Shown piece by piece: positions 17,798-27,781 of a stretch of DNA of 64,000 bases. Position numbers and translations under genes: made by a program. The notes under the pieces were generated by a model. The model did not search any database. It worked only from the letters and a program-made list of their open reading frames with translations, and had not been told where the DNA came from. Source of the DNA: Yersinia rohdei ATCC 43380 (GTDB taxonomy: Bacteria > Pseudomonadota > Gammaproteobacteria > Enterobacterales > Enterobacteriaceae); NCBI RefSeq assembly GCF_000173775.1, contig NZ_ACCD01000015.1, positions 1 through 64,000 on the forward strand, read 5' to 3'. Position 1 is the first letter of the stretch, and each line of letters opens with the position of its first letter.

Positions 17798-18511
17798 ATG
17801 ACATCGCCAGCAACACAGGTGAAAGCTGAATACAGCACAGATGCCGTCATTGAAACTCGGCATTTATATAAGCGTTTTGGGCAGGTGACGGCGCTGGAAG
17901 ACATTAATATCCGTATTAATCGTGGTGAATTTGTGGCGATTATGGGGGCGTCTGGCTCAGGTAAAACCACTTTGATGAATATCCTCACTTGCTTGGATAC
18001 CGTAAGTGAAGGTCAGGTATTACTCGATGGTATTGATGCCGCAGGGTTGGATGAGGAGGGGCGTAGGAAGTTTCGGGCAGACAAAATAGGGTTGGTTTTC
18101 CAGCAATTTCACCTTATTCCTTATCTGACAGCGCTAGAAAATATTATGCTGGCGCAGCATTATCACAGTGTGGTGGATGAAGAGGCGGCACGTCAGGTAT
18201 TAGAACAGGTCGGGATGACGCCACGGATGGGGCACTTACCTAGCCAATTGTCAGGTGGCGAACAGCAGCGCGTGTGTATTGCGCGCGCTTTAGTTAATCA
18301 ACCACCTATCATCTTTGCTGATGAACCCACCGGTAATCTTGACGAAGAGAATGAACAGCGGGTGCTGAGTCTGCTAAATGATATTCATCAGCAAGGCAGA
18401 ACCATTGTTATGGTGACTCACAATCCGGATTTAGGCTGTGTCGCTGATCGGATAATCCGGCTCCAACATGGTAAATATCTTAATGAAGAGAGCCGTCATC
18501 ATGTGGCGTAA
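17798..18511 (+). CDS. ABC ATPase for the FtsX-type complex (MacB/LolD-like)
   Basis: The 237-residue product has all nucleotide-binding motifs: Walker A GASGSGKTT (about 49-57), Q-loop, signature LSGGEQQR (about 150), Walker B IIFADEPT and switch His in VTHN. An AAGGAG sequence lies 6 bases upstream of the ATG. It belongs to the LolD/MacB subgroup, which pairs with FtsX-type permeases. It overlaps the following lipoprotein gene by 11 bases. Confidence 0.9.
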   Translation: MTSPATQVKAEYSTDAVIETRHLYKRFGQVTALEDINIRINRGEFVAIMGASGSGKTTLMNILTCLDTVSEGQVLLDGIDAAGLDEEGRRKFRADKIGLVFQQFHLIPYLTALENIMLAQHYHSVVDEEAARQVLEQVGMTPRMGHLPSQLSGGEQQRVCIARALVNQPPIIFADEPTGNLDEENEQRVLSLLNDIHQQGRTIVMVTHNPDLGCVADRIIRLQHGKYLNEESRHHVA

Positions 18512-18998
18512 TGGATTAAAAGCGGTCGGTATCTGCGGTTTACTTTTGCTACTAAGTGCCTGCAAGCAAGAAGAGGTTACTGTGGGCGAGGTTGCTCCCC
18601 AATTGGCAGCCTATGATCTGCAAGGAAAACCGGTCGGGCTCGATAAGTGGAAAGGCAAACAGGTGTATCTCAATTTTTGGTCAGCAAGTTGTGGTGGTTG
18701 TCTGGCCGAGATGGCTGCCTTAGATAAGCTAAGCCAAGAATATCAACAGGATATCGTGGTGATAGCTATCAATACTGATCCTGAACAGGTGGATATCAAT
18801 CCGGTATTAGCACAGCGTAATATCAGTTACCCAGTTATTCGCGATCAATTGGGTATCACCCAAGAGCGCTATCAAGTGATTGGGACGCCAACCTCTTTTA
18901 TGATTGACCGCAATGGCAAAGTAATACAATTACATCAGGGCGCGCGTAATGAGAAAGATCTTGCTACGTTGTTCCAACAATGGGCTGCGGGGGCGTAA
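18501..18998 (+). CDS. TlpA-like thioredoxin-fold lipoprotein
   Basis: The start is chosen at ATG 18501, preceded by GAAGAG and in the end of the ATPase gene. The 165-residue product has a short signal with lipobox LLSAC, so it is membrane-anchored on the periplasmic side. The thioredoxin fold carries the redox motif SCGGC within NFWSASCGGC and the cis-proline segment GTPTSF. It is the usual partner of the P19 iron cluster, where a periplasmic thiol or redox step is expected. The stop overlaps the start of the cytochrome gene by one base (TAATG). Confidence 0.85.
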   Translation: MWRNGLKAVGICGLLLLLSACKQEEVTVGEVAPQLAAYDLQGKPVGLDKWKGKQVYLNFWSASCGGCLAEMAALDKLSQEYQQDIVVIAINTDPEQVDINPVLAQRNISYPVIRDQLGITQERYQVIGTPTSFMIDRNGKVIQLHQGARNEKDLATLFQQWAAGA

Positions 18999-19315
18999 TG
19001 AAAGTATTGCTGGTGGCGATGAGTGTTGCGATCTTCAGTGCAATGACTCAGGCCGCAACTGAGGGTGAGCATATTTATAAGCAAACCTGTTCCAGTTGTC
19101 ATGGGCGTTTGGCTGATCGCAAGGGCTTGGATAAAGCACCACCATTAATCTCACTATCCCGCGAAGAAATCGTCAACGGGCTGACTGCGCGGCGCGATGG
19201 GGGAATTGTCGGTAGGGGGAATAAAGCCAAAGCTCACCTGACTGATACTGATATACAGCAGTTGGCAGATTATATTGAGAACCTAAAAATAACCAAGCCT
19301 AAAAACGCTCAATAA
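18998..19315 (+). CDS. Small c-type cytochrome of the iron cluster, without a C-terminal Met
   Basis: The 105-residue product starts at ATG 18998, overlapping the previous stop. A signal peptide ends at MTQAA, then a single heme site CSSCH lies at about residue 32-36. The C-terminal helix (DTDIQQLADYIENL) is standard for class I cytochromes, but no Met occurs anywhere after the heme motif. The usual sixth heme ligand is therefore absent. A nearby His or Lys may replace it, or the site may be open. It probably passes electrons to or from iron in the P19/FTR1 system; this is an inference from position. Confidence 0.82.
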   Translation: MKVLLVAMSVAIFSAMTQAATEGEHIYKQTCSSCHGRLADRKGLDKAPPLISLSREEIVNGLTARRDGGIVGRGNKAKAHLTDTDIQQLADYIENLKITKPKNAQ

Positions 19316-19484
19316 AATCACAATAATAGATTGATTTCTTTGGTTAATTTAATCGATTTTGATTTTATCAAATGCAATGAAATATCGCCATCTTGTATGA
19401 TTTGGCTACTTCATTTCGCCATATAAATGCTGTAGTATATGTTGCATATAAAATGCATCTTTAGATTATTTAAGGAATATCAGC

Positions 19485-20357
19485 ATGGTAAATACATCAG
19501 CACTGCTTTGTTATAAACAACTGCCGGTCTGGAACAGTGCTGGCGTGCCAGCGATGTTTCGTGAAAAGCACAATACTAAAGCAGGAACTTGGGCCAAACT
19601 GACCATTCTGAGTGGGGAGATGGATTTTCTTATTCTTGATGAAACAGGCAACACATTAGAAAGACACACTTTTTCTAATGAGCATCAACCGCCGTTTATT
19701 GAGCCACAAGTCTGGCACCGTATTGCCGCATGTTCAGATGATCTGCAATGCCAACTTAGTTTTTACTGTACTCCGGAAGATTTTTATCATAAGAAATACA
19801 ATTTAACGCCGACGCATTCTGAAGTTATTGAAGCGGTGAAAACCATCAAACCAGGCAAAGCACTGGATTTAGGCTGTGGTTCTGGGCGTAACTCGTTGTA
19901 TTTGAATTTATTAGGTTTTGATGTGACCGCTGTTGATAAAAATGGCGACAGCATCAGCAATTTGCAGCAAGTAATCGCACAGGAAGAACTGCAAAATATT
20001 ACCGCCAATACTTATGATATTAATCAAGCCAGCCTGGATAATCGCTACGACTTTATTCTGTCGACGGTGGTGTTGATGTTCCTACAGCCGGAAAGAATCC
20101 CGCATATTATCAAAAATATGCAGGAGTGCACTTTGCCCGGTGGTTATAATCTTATCATCTCTGCTATGTCGACCGATGATTTCCCATGTACTGTGCCGTT
20201 TTCCTTCACATTAAAATCAGGCGAGTTGAGCCAGTACTATAAAGACTGGCACATCATTAAATACAACGAAGATGTTGGGCAATTACATAAAACGGATGAA
20301 CAAGGTAATCGGATAAAATTACGTTTTGCGACGTTATTGGCGAAAAAAACGTCATAA
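19485..20357 (+). CDS. tehB: Tellurite methyltransferase TehB, long form
   Basis: The 290-residue product matches the long TehB of Haemophilus rather than the 197-residue E. coli form. An N-terminal cupin-like domain of about 90 residues ([18 protein letters not shown] to [10 protein letters not shown]) precedes the SAM-dependent methyltransferase. Motif I is [15 protein letters not shown] at about 125. The protein detoxifies tellurite by methylation and may act in general oxidant tolerance. No tehA is adjacent. An AAGGA sequence precedes the ATG by 8 bases. Confidence 0.9.
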   Translation: MVNTSALLCYKQLPVWNSAGVPAMFREKHNTKAGTWAKLTILSGEMDFLILDETGNTLERHTFSNEHQPPFIEPQVWHRIAACSDDLQCQLSFYCTPEDFYHKKYNLTPTHSEVIEAVKTIKPGKALDLGCGSGRNSLYLNLLGFDVTAVDKNGDSISNLQQVIAQEELQNITANTYDINQASLDNRYDFILSTVVLMFLQPERIPHIIKNMQECTLPGGYNLIISAMSTDDFPCTVPFSFTLKSGELSQYYKDWHIIKYNEDVGQLHKTDEQGNRIKLRFATLLAKKTS

Positions 20358-20526
20358 TCCAGACGGCTAATAAGGCGGGCTGAAAGGGAATGTATCTAAT
20401 AGGTTATAGCGGCCTAAGCGGCCATAAGTGCCGTCGGCCTGATTGACTCAGAACTGAAAATATCAGTTTATCATCGGCCGCATAATCTTCATCATGATGC
20501 TATTGAGAACTATTAGTTAAGTTCAT

Positions 20527-20541
20527 TGATAATCATTATCA
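20527..20541. promoter_or_regulatory. Perfect Fur box upstream of fhuF
   Basis: TGATAATCATTATCA matches the 7-1-7 Fur consensus at every fixed position. It lies 47 bases before the fhuF start, so iron-Fur repression of fhuF is strongly expected. Confidence 0.9.
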
Positions 20542-20587
20542 TTGAATGTAATAATGTAATCCATATTAGCTCGAAGGAGTATGGATT

Positions 20588-21355
20588 GTGTCGAATGTAG
20601 CTGAAGTGCTTTACCCTTCAACAACGGCAATTTCTGATGAAGTTGCCGGTTTGTTTGCCCGCACATTCGTGCACTTTTCAGAATCATTTTATGTCGATGC
20701 AGCTGAAATACCCTATGAGGCTATGTCATTAAGCCAGTGGGCGACAGAAACTAAGCTGCCTATTTTGATGCAAGCCTATGAAAATCATTACTATAGTCTT
20801 GGCGAGCTTAATCCGAATTATAAAGCTTTGCATTCATTATGGGGGCAGTGGTATTTCGGTTTGGTTATTCCACCGATGATATTGATGTTATTAACATTAC
20901 CCGCCGCGATAGATACCAATCCAGAGCTTGTCCGCATCAAATTTCATGCCTCTGGGCGTCCTGAAGCTATTTACTATCAACACCGGTGGTTGGATAAATC
21001 ACCATCATCATTATTGGAACGGCTCTATTTATTACTCGATCATCATATTATTCCTGTTATGCAGAGAATAGGGTGCCAGCCAAAAATCAACATCCGCTTA
21101 ATTTGGAATAACATCGGCTATTTGATGTTTTGGTATCTGCGCGAGTTTGCCCATAAGTTGGAGGCTTTTGATGGTTATGACGCTGTAATTGAGAATCTAT
21201 TTTTTGCCCCCAATTTACCTGATGGCCGGGATAATCCATTGTATCGCACTGTTATTCAACGTAATGGCGGCATGGAGCGCCGTACTTGTTGCCAACGTAA
21301 TAAATTGCCCGGTGTCGGCAGTTGTCTCGATTGTCCGTTAGAATCTCGTCCATAA
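20588..21355 (+). CDS. fhuF: Siderophore ferric-iron reductase FhuF
   Basis: The start is GTG at 20588, 9 bases after AAGGAG; the ATG at 20581 opens only a 7-codon frame. The 255-residue protein has the conserved C-terminal cysteine pattern CC-x10-C-x2-C (RTCCQR to SCLDCPL) that holds the unusual 2Fe-2S centre of FhuF. It reduces iron released from hydroxamate siderophores in the cytoplasm. No siderophore transporter is adjacent, so its partners are encoded elsewhere. The perfect Fur box upstream fits its role. Confidence 0.9.
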   Translation: MSNVAEVLYPSTTAISDEVAGLFARTFVHFSESFYVDAAEIPYEAMSLSQWATETKLPILMQAYENHYYSLGELNPNYKALHSLWGQWYFGLVIPPMILMLLTLPAAIDTNPELVRIKFHASGRPEAIYYQHRWLDKSPSSLLERLYLLLDHHIIPVMQRIGCQPKINIRLIWNNIGYLMFWYLREFAHKLEAFDGYDAVIENLFFAPNLPDGRDNPLYRTVIQRNGGMERRTCCQRNKLPGVGSCLDCPLESRP

Positions 21356-21406
21356 GCGGTATATGATTCGGCTCACAGATTAAATATGCCTTAAAGGACA
21401 TTCTCG

Positions 21407-22645
21407 GTGAATAAAGAGTCGCTAAATCTAAATAAAGAAAAAATTGCCCATTTAGACGCGGTAGGTAGAAAAGCGCGCGCGGTTATGGAGCGAGAAGGGC
21501 TTGAGGCCTTAGTAGTGACTTTATGTGATAATTTCTATTATCTTACTGGGTTTGCCAGTTTCTTTATGTATACCTTCCGGCATACCGGCGCGGCAGTCGC
21601 AATAATGTTTCGCGATGCTAACATTCCGTCACAAATCATCATGAATGAATTTGAAGCCGCCAGCACGCATTTCGATATGCCCAATATGGTGCTGAAAACC
21701 TTCCCTGTATGGGTTGATGTTGATGACCCACGTAATCCACTTAATCATCAGAAAAAGAGTGAGCGGCCAATTGGCCCACCTATTGAGGCTGTCTTTAATT
21801 TAGTAAAGTCAGCGCTTGATAATGCGGGAGTGCTAGATAAGACCATTGCTATTGAATTACATGCTATGTCCCATGGCGGTAAAGGTGTGTTAGATAAAGT
21901 GGCACCAGGGTTAAGGTTGGTTGATTCGACACCGCTGTTTAATGAAATAAGAATGATAAAAAGCCCGTGGGAAATTCAGTATCTGCGTAAGAGCGCTGAA
22001 ATTACTGAATACGGTATTGCCAGTGCCGCGAAACATATCCGGGTGGGTTGTACCGCAGCGGAGTTGACCGCTGCATTTAAAGCCGCAGTGATGTCTGACC
22101 CCGCAACAAATTTTAGTCGTTTTAATCTTATTTCTGTCGGCGAAAATTTCTCACCTAAAATGATAGCGGATAAAACACCGGCCAAATCCGGAGATTTAAT
22201 TAAGTTTGATTGCGGTGTGGATGTCGCAGGTTATGGTGCCGACCTGGCCCGAACCTTTGTTCTGGGAGAGCCAGATAAGCTAACGCAGCAGATATACGAC
22301 ACTATCAGAGTTGGGCATGAGCATATGTTATCGATGGTTGCCCCTGGTGTGAAATTAAAAGATGTCTTTGACTCCACCATGGAGGTCATTAAAAAATCGG
22401 GCTTGCCGCATTATAATCGTGGGCATCTTGGGCACGGGGATGGCGTATTTCTGGGCTTGGAGGAAGCGCCTTTTGTCAGTACATCGGCAACCGAAACATT
22501 TTGTCCAGGGATGGTACTCAGCCTTGAAACACCTTATTACGGGATTGGCGTTGGCTCGATAATGCTAGAGGATATGATTCTCATTACGGATAGCGGTTTT
22601 GAATTTTTAAGTAAACTTGACCGCAATCTGCTGCGTTGTAATTAA
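21407..22645 (+). CDS. M24-family metallopeptidase (Xaa-Pro dipeptidase-like)
   Basis: The start is GTG 21407 with AAGGA 8 bases upstream. The 412-residue product has the N-terminal creatinase-like domain (about 1-170) and the pita-bread catalytic domain. Candidate di-metal ligands are Asp in FDCGVD, Asp in GADLAR, His in RGHLGHG and Glu in the SLETP and LEDMIL segments. Family members cleave Xaa-Pro dipeptides, but the substrate of this one is unknown and it could be a creatinase-like hydrolase. It appears to be a single gene, as a hairpin follows at 22689. Confidence 0.8.
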   Translation: MNKESLNLNKEKIAHLDAVGRKARAVMEREGLEALVVTLCDNFYYLTGFASFFMYTFRHTGAAVAIMFRDANIPSQIIMNEFEAASTHFDMPNMVLKTFPVWVDVDDPRNPLNHQKKSERPIGPPIEAVFNLVKSALDNAGVLDKTIAIELHAMSHGGKGVLDKVAPGLRLVDSTPLFNEIRMIKSPWEIQYLRKSAEITEYGIASAAKHIRVGCTAAELTAAFKAAVMSDPATNFSRFNLISVGENFSPKMIADKTPAKSGDLIKFDCGVDVAGYGADLARTFVLGEPDKLTQQIYDTIRVGHEHMLSMVAPGVKLKDVFDSTMEVIKKSGLPHYNRGHLGHGDGVFLGLEEAPFVSTSATETFCPGMVLSLETPYYGIGVGSIMLEDMILITDSGFEFLSKLDRNLLRCN

Positions 22646-23277
22646 GTCGTATACTATTTCTTTCTATATGTGGTTTACATTAATTGATGGGATAGACTCT
22701 TAAATTTTATAATTGAGTCTATTCCATTGCTGCTATAGGAATAGGTGTTAATGGAATGAAATTGTTTATCTATTGATTTTGTAGCATTTTAGTAACGGCC
22801 AGTTGTACCATTCTCCTGCATATTGTCACGACAGTGATAGTTAAGTTTACATTAATAGCATCGTTTTATTATTTTAAATATAAATTACTTTTGAGATGCC
22901 AGGAACACTAAATGGCCAATATCATCACGTCATTGCACGAAAACCATCATGGGCTTTCTTTTTACAGAATACTGTATCGCTGTATTTACTTAGTAAAAAT
23001 ATTTATTCTTTGTTTTTTGAATTTTTTAAGAATTTTCCACTAAGATTAATCTTAGTTGCATCTGAACTCACGTTAATAACACATTACCACCTCTATTAAT
23101 CACTGGAATAACTCTATTTTGTAATAAGGCTACAATAGTATTTTCTTTCAACTATCATAAGTAACATGTTGTAATACATTCTATGAACTTCATTTCATCA
23201 TCATTCCATAATGAAAATGGATGTTTATGAGGTCGCTTTTTGAAAATAACACAAGTTGCTGGCTTAAGGGTTATATA
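22646..23277. other. AT-rich region upstream of hmsH
   Basis: About 630 bases between the M24 gene and hmsH contain the hairpin at 22689-22725. The rest is AT-rich and I see no convincing gene. It should hold the hms promoter and may be an H-NS or Fur-influenced regulatory region. I did not find a clear operator. Confidence 0.5.
22689..22725 (+). terminator. Hairpin after the M24 peptidase gene
   Basis: GGGATAGACTC pairs with GAGTCTATTCC with one G-T wobble over 11 bp. No T-run follows, so it may be a weak terminator or a transcript-end stabiliser. Confidence 0.4.
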
Positions 23278-25746
23278 ATGTATCACACATTTACGACACT
23301 GCTGCGCCCGCTGCATCGGCACAGAATTACTTTATTAGCGTTGTTAATTTCCGGGCTTTCAGTTAATCCAGTTTTGGCGGATACGCAGTATGATGCGTTA
23401 ATTATCCAAGCCAGAACGGGAGATACCGCGCCGGCACTTGATTATTTAAAAACAGAATCAAAAAATAGGCCGCTTAATAGCAGTCAGGTTGATGATTGGC
23501 TGCAAATAGCCGGTTGGGCCGGGCGTGATCAGGAGGTGATTGACGTTTACGAAAGATACCATTCCTCCATGAATCTTTCGTCGCGTGGTTTGGCGTCTGC
23601 GGCACGTGCATATCGCAATGAAAAACGCTGGGATCAAGCGCTGGCATTGTGGCAAAGCAGTTTAAAGAAAGACCCAACTAATCCTGACCTTATTACCGGC
23701 ATGATTATGACGCAGGCCGATTCCGGTCGCGGTAGTGAGGGGCTTAAACAAGCCACAGAATTGACCGAGCGTGACCCTTCGGCAAAAAATTACATGACTT
23801 TGTCTTATCTGAACCGTGCAACCAATCATAATTATGATGCCTTGCAGGCGTCTAGTGAGGCGGTGCGGTTGGCTCCTGAGTCTGAGGAGGTGTTAAAAAA
23901 CCACCTCGAGATTTTGCAAAGAAATCGGATTGCTGATCCGGCGTTACAGCTGGCCAGAGAAAACCCGAAATTAGTAACGGCGGAACAGTTTCGGCAACTT
24001 GAAAGAGATGCGGCGGCTGAGCAAGTACGTATGGCGGTATTGCCAACGCGCAGTGAAACTGAACGTTTTTATATTGCCGATCAGGCTCTGGCGGATTATC
24101 AGGATTTGTTAACGCGCTGGAGTAAAGATCCTGAGGCGCAAGCTGATTATCAACGCGCACGGATTGATAGGCTTGGCGCATTATTAGTTCGCCGCAATAC
24201 TGCTGAACTGATTCAAGAATATGAAACTATGGAAGCCGAAGGCTACAAAATGCCTGACTATGCCCGTCGTTGGGCGGCTTCAGCTTATATTGACCGCCGG
24301 ATGCCGGAAAAAGCAGCTCCTATCCTCACCAGTTTGTATTATGCCGATGGTAAAACTTTCCGTAACAGTGATGATTTGCTGGATGCGGATGATCTCTATT
24401 ACTCGCTGAATGAAAGTGAGCAATTAGATAAAGCTTATCAATTTGCTAAGAACTATAGCGAGCAAACGCCTTATCAGGTTGCCGTCTACGGTTTGCCAGG
24501 TAAAGAACCCAATGATGATTGGATGGAAGGCCAGACCTTGCTGGTTCAATCTCTGGTGGCACTTAATGATCTGCCGGCAGCACAGAAAAAACTGGAAACG
24601 TTATCCAGCACTGCACCGGCTAACCAGAATTTACGTATTGCCTTAGCCAGTATTTATCTGGCCAGAGATTTACCGCGTAAAGCTGAACAAGAATTAAAAG
24701 CGGTAGAATCATTGGCTCCACGTAGCCTTATTCTGGAACGCGCTCAAGCTGAAACCGCGATGGATTTGCAGGAATGGCGTCAGATGGAATTGTTAACTGA
24801 TGACGTGATTACCCGCTCACCAGAAGATGTCCCATCCCAAGAATTAGATCGGCAGCGCAAAATTCATAATATGTATGAATTGCGCATGACGGGTAACCGC
24901 ACCATCTCCTCTAATAGTCCAGTCAGTGGCAATAAGGATTATGGCATTGAAACGCTGCTGTATAGCCGGCCAATTGCTGATAATTGGCGCGTATTTGGTG
25001 GCGGCAGTTATAACAATGCTCAATTCGAGGAAGGAACCGGCATTAACCGTGTGATGCGTTTAGGGGGCGAATGGACTTCCCGTGACCATTGGGTTGAGGC
25101 CGAAATAAATAACCAGAATTATGGTTTTGGTAATAAAACCGGTGCGCGGTTGTCGACTTGGTATGATTTTAATGACCATTGGCGAGTGGGGGGGCAGGTT
25201 GAAAGATTGGCGAAAGACACGCCATTGCGCGCCATGAAAAATAATATCACTGCCAATAGTGCTTCTGCGTTTGTTTTCTGGAAAGCCGATGACCGCCGTG
25301 ATGCCGAGTTTAGTGTCACGCCATCAGATTACTCTGATGGTAACAAACGTTGGGAATATGAACTCAATGGGCGTCAGCGCATCTGGACTGGGCCTTATCT
25401 GACCGCAGATTTCAATTTGGGGCTGGCGGCAAGCACTAACACCAAAGAAGATGTCATTTATTACAATCCGAAAAGAGATTTCACTTACCTTCCTGCAGTT
25501 ACTCTTAATCATATTATGTATCGTCGCTATAAAACGGTCTGGAGCCAGCAAGTGCAGCTTGGTGTGGGTGGCTATTGGGAGAAAAACTACGGAAATGGTC
25601 TGGTCACCACGGCAAGTTATGGGCAACGGGTTTTGTGGAATGATGTAGTCGATACCGGCGTGGCCATTACCTATGATAAGCGCCCCTATGATGGTGCTCG
25701 TGAGCATGATCTCTCACTCGCGTTCGATTTGAATTACCGTTTCTAA
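23278..25746 (+). CDS. hmsH: Outer-membrane poly-GlcNAc export porin HmsH (PgaA)
   Basis: The ATG at 23278 gives 822 residues, the length I recall for Y. pestis HmsH; an in-frame ATG 57 bases upstream lacks a signal peptide at its start. The order is a signal peptide ending NPVLA, a long TPR-type helical periplasmic region (about 35-510) with repeated ARxxxxW and AxxL helices, and a C-terminal 16-strand barrel (about 520-822) ending in the aromatic RF. It exports poly-beta-1,6-N-acetylglucosamine for the biofilm and hemin-storage phenotype. It is the first gene of the hmsHFRS operon. Confidence 0.92.
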   Translation: MYHTFTTLLRPLHRHRITLLALLISGLSVNPVLADTQYDALIIQARTGDTAPALDYLKTESKNRPLNSSQVDDWLQIAGWAGRDQEVIDVYERYHSSMNLSSRGLASAARAYRNEKRWDQALALWQSSLKKDPTNPDLITGMIMTQADSGRGSEGLKQATELTERDPSAKNYMTLSYLNRATNHNYDALQASSEAVRLAPESEEVLKNHLEILQRNRIADPALQLARENPKLVTAEQFRQLERDAAAEQVRMAVLPTRSETERFYIADQALADYQDLLTRWSKDPEAQADYQRARIDRLGALLVRRNTAELIQEYETMEAEGYKMPDYARRWAASAYIDRRMPEKAAPILTSLYYADGKTFRNSDDLLDADDLYYSLNESEQLDKAYQFAKNYSEQTPYQVAVYGLPGKEPNDDWMEGQTLLVQSLVALNDLPAAQKKLETLSSTAPANQNLRIALASIYLARDLPRKAEQELKAVESLAPRSLILERAQAETAMDLQEWRQMELLTDDVITRSPEDVPSQELDRQRKIHNMYELRMTGNRTISSNSPVSGNKDYGIETLLYSRPIADNWRVFGGGSYNNAQFEEGTGINRVMRLGGEWTSRDHWVEAEINNQNYGFGNKTGARLSTWYDFNDHWRVGGQVERLAKDTPLRAMKNNITANSASAFVFWKADDRRDAEFSVTPSDYSDGNKRWEYELNGRQRIWTGPYLTADFNLGLAASTNTKEDVIYYNPKRDFTYLPAVTLNHIMYRRYKTVWSQQVQLGVGGYWEKNYGNGLVTTASYGQRVLWNDVVDTGVAITYDKRPYDGAREHDLSLAFDLNYRF

Positions 25747-25756
25747 GGGAAGCTTC

Positions 25757-27781
25757 ATGGCGAAGATACTATTTTTCATACGAATACTTACAGTTGGAGT
25801 GATAACTCTGCTGGCCTCTGTCTGCTATGCAGAAAAACCGGTTTTTGTTCCCCCGGCTGAGCGCGAGTTACCGCTCAGTGAAAGACCGTGGCAGAAGAAT
25901 ACTTTTGTGGTTATTGCTTATCATGATGTTGAAGATGACTCAGCCGACCAACGCTATTTATCGGTTCGCAGCAGCGCGCTAAGTGAACAGTTAGCCTGGT
26001 TGAAAGACAATCGTTACAACGTGGTGTCTGTAGATCAAATTCTGACCGCCCACAATGGCGGGACGCCGTTGCCCAACAAGGCCGTTTTGCTGACGTTTGA
26101 TGATGGTTACAGCAGTTTTTACAACCGCGTTTACCCCTTATTAGAAGCCAATAACTTAAGTGCGGTATTGGCCCCCGTCGGCATATGGCTTGATACCCCG
26201 GCGAATAAAAAGGTGGATTTTGGCGGTTTAAGTACTGACCGAAACCGTTTCCTGACCTGGAAACAGATCAGCGAAATGTCTAAATCAAAACTGATTGAAA
26301 TTGGCGCACATACCTATGCATCACATTATGGTGTGCTCGCCAATCCGCAGGGAAATACTGAGCCGGCGGCGGCCAATCTGAGCTATGACCCTAAGACGAA
26401 AAAATATGAAACTGAAGCCGCATTTAAACAGCGGATGGAAAAAGATATTTCATTGATAACCGAGCGCATTATTAAGGCGACAGGTAAGCACCCAAGAGTG
26501 TGGGTGTGGCCTTATGGTGCACCGAATGGCACCGTTCTCAGTATCTTGCGCCAACAGGGTTATCAAATGGCGATGACACTGGATCCGGGTATTGGTAACG
26601 TCAATGACCTGATGAATATCCCGCGTATTTTGATCAGTAATAATCCGTCGTTGAAAGATTTTGCTCAGTTAATCACCTCCGTACAGGAAAAAGACATCAT
26701 GCGGGTAGCGCATGTTGATTTGGATTATCTCTACGATCCAGACCCTGTTCAGGAAAAGGAAAATCTCGATAAGTTGATACAGCGGATTTCAGATTTACGT
26801 GTTAACACGGTGTTTTTGCAAGCATTCTCAGACCCCAAAGGCGATGGCAATATTAAGCAGGTTTATTTCCCAAATCGCTGGGTACCGATGCGCCAAGACT
26901 TGTTTAACCGTGTGGCCTGGCAATTGGCATCGCGCCCGGATGTTAACGTCTATGCCTGGATGCCGGTATTGGCGTTTGATATGGACTCTTCCTTACCTCG
27001 AGTGCAGCGTATTGACCCCAAAACGGGCAAAACCAGCATCGATCCGGATCAATACCGTCGTCTATCGCCATTCAACCCGGAAGTGAGGCAGCGCGTAATC
27101 GATATTTATCGCGATTTGGCCTATAGCGCCCCTATTGATGGGATTTTGTATCACGACGATGCGGTAATGTCCGATTTCGAAGATGCGTCGCCGGATGCTA
27201 TTCGTGCCTATGAAAAAGCGGGCTTCCCAGGTTCAATTACCGAGATACGTAACAATCCGGAAACCATGGCCCGCTGGACGCGCTATAAGAGTCAATATTT
27301 GATTGATTTCACCAATGAACTGACCCGGGAAGTGCGCGCCATTCGTGGCCCGCAAGTCAAATCAGCTCGTAATATATTTGCGATGCCGATTTTAGAACCG
27401 GAAAGTGAAGCTTGGTTTGCACAGAATTTTGATGATTTCCTGGCAAATTATGATTGGGTGGCGCCAATGGCTATGCCGCTAATGGAAAAGGTGCCGCTTT
27501 CAGATTCTAACGAGTGGTTATCACAGTTGGTTAATAAAGTTGCACAGCGCCCAGGTGCACTGAATAAGACCGTATTTGAACTGCAAGCGAAAGATTGGAC
27601 CAAACCGGAAGGCAGCAATGCCATCAGTGGCCCTATATTGGCGGGATGGATGCGCCAGTTGCAGTTAAATGGCGCGCAAAATTTTGGTTACTATCCGGAT
27701 AACTTTATCACTGGCGAACCACCGCTAAAAGATGTCCGCCCTGTGCTATCTTCTGCCTGGTATCCTTTATATGATCGATAG
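25757..27781 (+). CDS. hmsF: Poly-GlcNAc deacetylase HmsF (PgaB)
   Basis: The 674-residue product has a signal peptide, an N-terminal NodB-type deacetylase domain (about 45-300) with [13 protein letters not shown] at about 110 and GAHTYASH, and a C-terminal glycoside hydrolase-type domain (about 310-650) with the acidic DDAV and FED stretches. It partly deacetylates poly-GlcNAc in the periplasm so that it can be exported. The signal reads [11 protein letters not shown]. The residue before Cys is Val, so the lipobox of E. coli PgaB is poor here and cleavage after CYA is possible. An AAGGGA lies 6 bases upstream of the ATG. Confidence 0.92.
   Translation: MAKILFFIRILTVGVITLLASVCYAEKPVFVPPAERELPLSERPWQKNTFVVIAYHDVEDDSADQRYLSVRSSALSEQLAWLKDNRYNVVSVDQILTAHNGGTPLPNKAVLLTFDDGYSSFYNRVYPLLEANNLSAVLAPVGIWLDTPANKKVDFGGLSTDRNRFLTWKQISEMSKSKLIEIGAHTYASHYGVLANPQGNTEPAAANLSYDPKTKKYETEAAFKQRMEKDISLITERIIKATGKHPRVWVWPYGAPNGTVLSILRQQGYQMAMTLDPGIGNVNDLMNIPRILISNNPSLKDFAQLITSVQEKDIMRVAHVDLDYLYDPDPVQEKENLDKLIQRISDLRVNTVFLQAFSDPKGDGNIKQVYFPNRWVPMRQDLFNRVAWQLASRPDVNVYAWMPVLAFDMDSSLPRVQRIDPKTGKTSIDPDQYRRLSPFNPEVRQRVIDIYRDLAYSAPIDGILYHDDAVMSDFEDASPDAIRAYEKAGFPGSITEIRNNPETMARWTRYKSQYLIDFTNELTREVRAIRGPQVKSARNIFAMPILEPESEAWFAQNFDDFLANYDWVAPMAMPLMEKVPLSDSNEWLSQLVNKVAQRPGALNKTVFELQAKDWTKPEGSNAISGPILAGWMRQLQLNGAQNFGYYPDNFITGEPPLKDVRPVLSSAWYPLYDR

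Noticed and set aside
22896-23099. 67-codon frame upstream of hmsH
   Set aside because: AT-rich and low-complexity, without a ribosome site or a known motif; it reads as the chance frame of an AT-rich promoter region.
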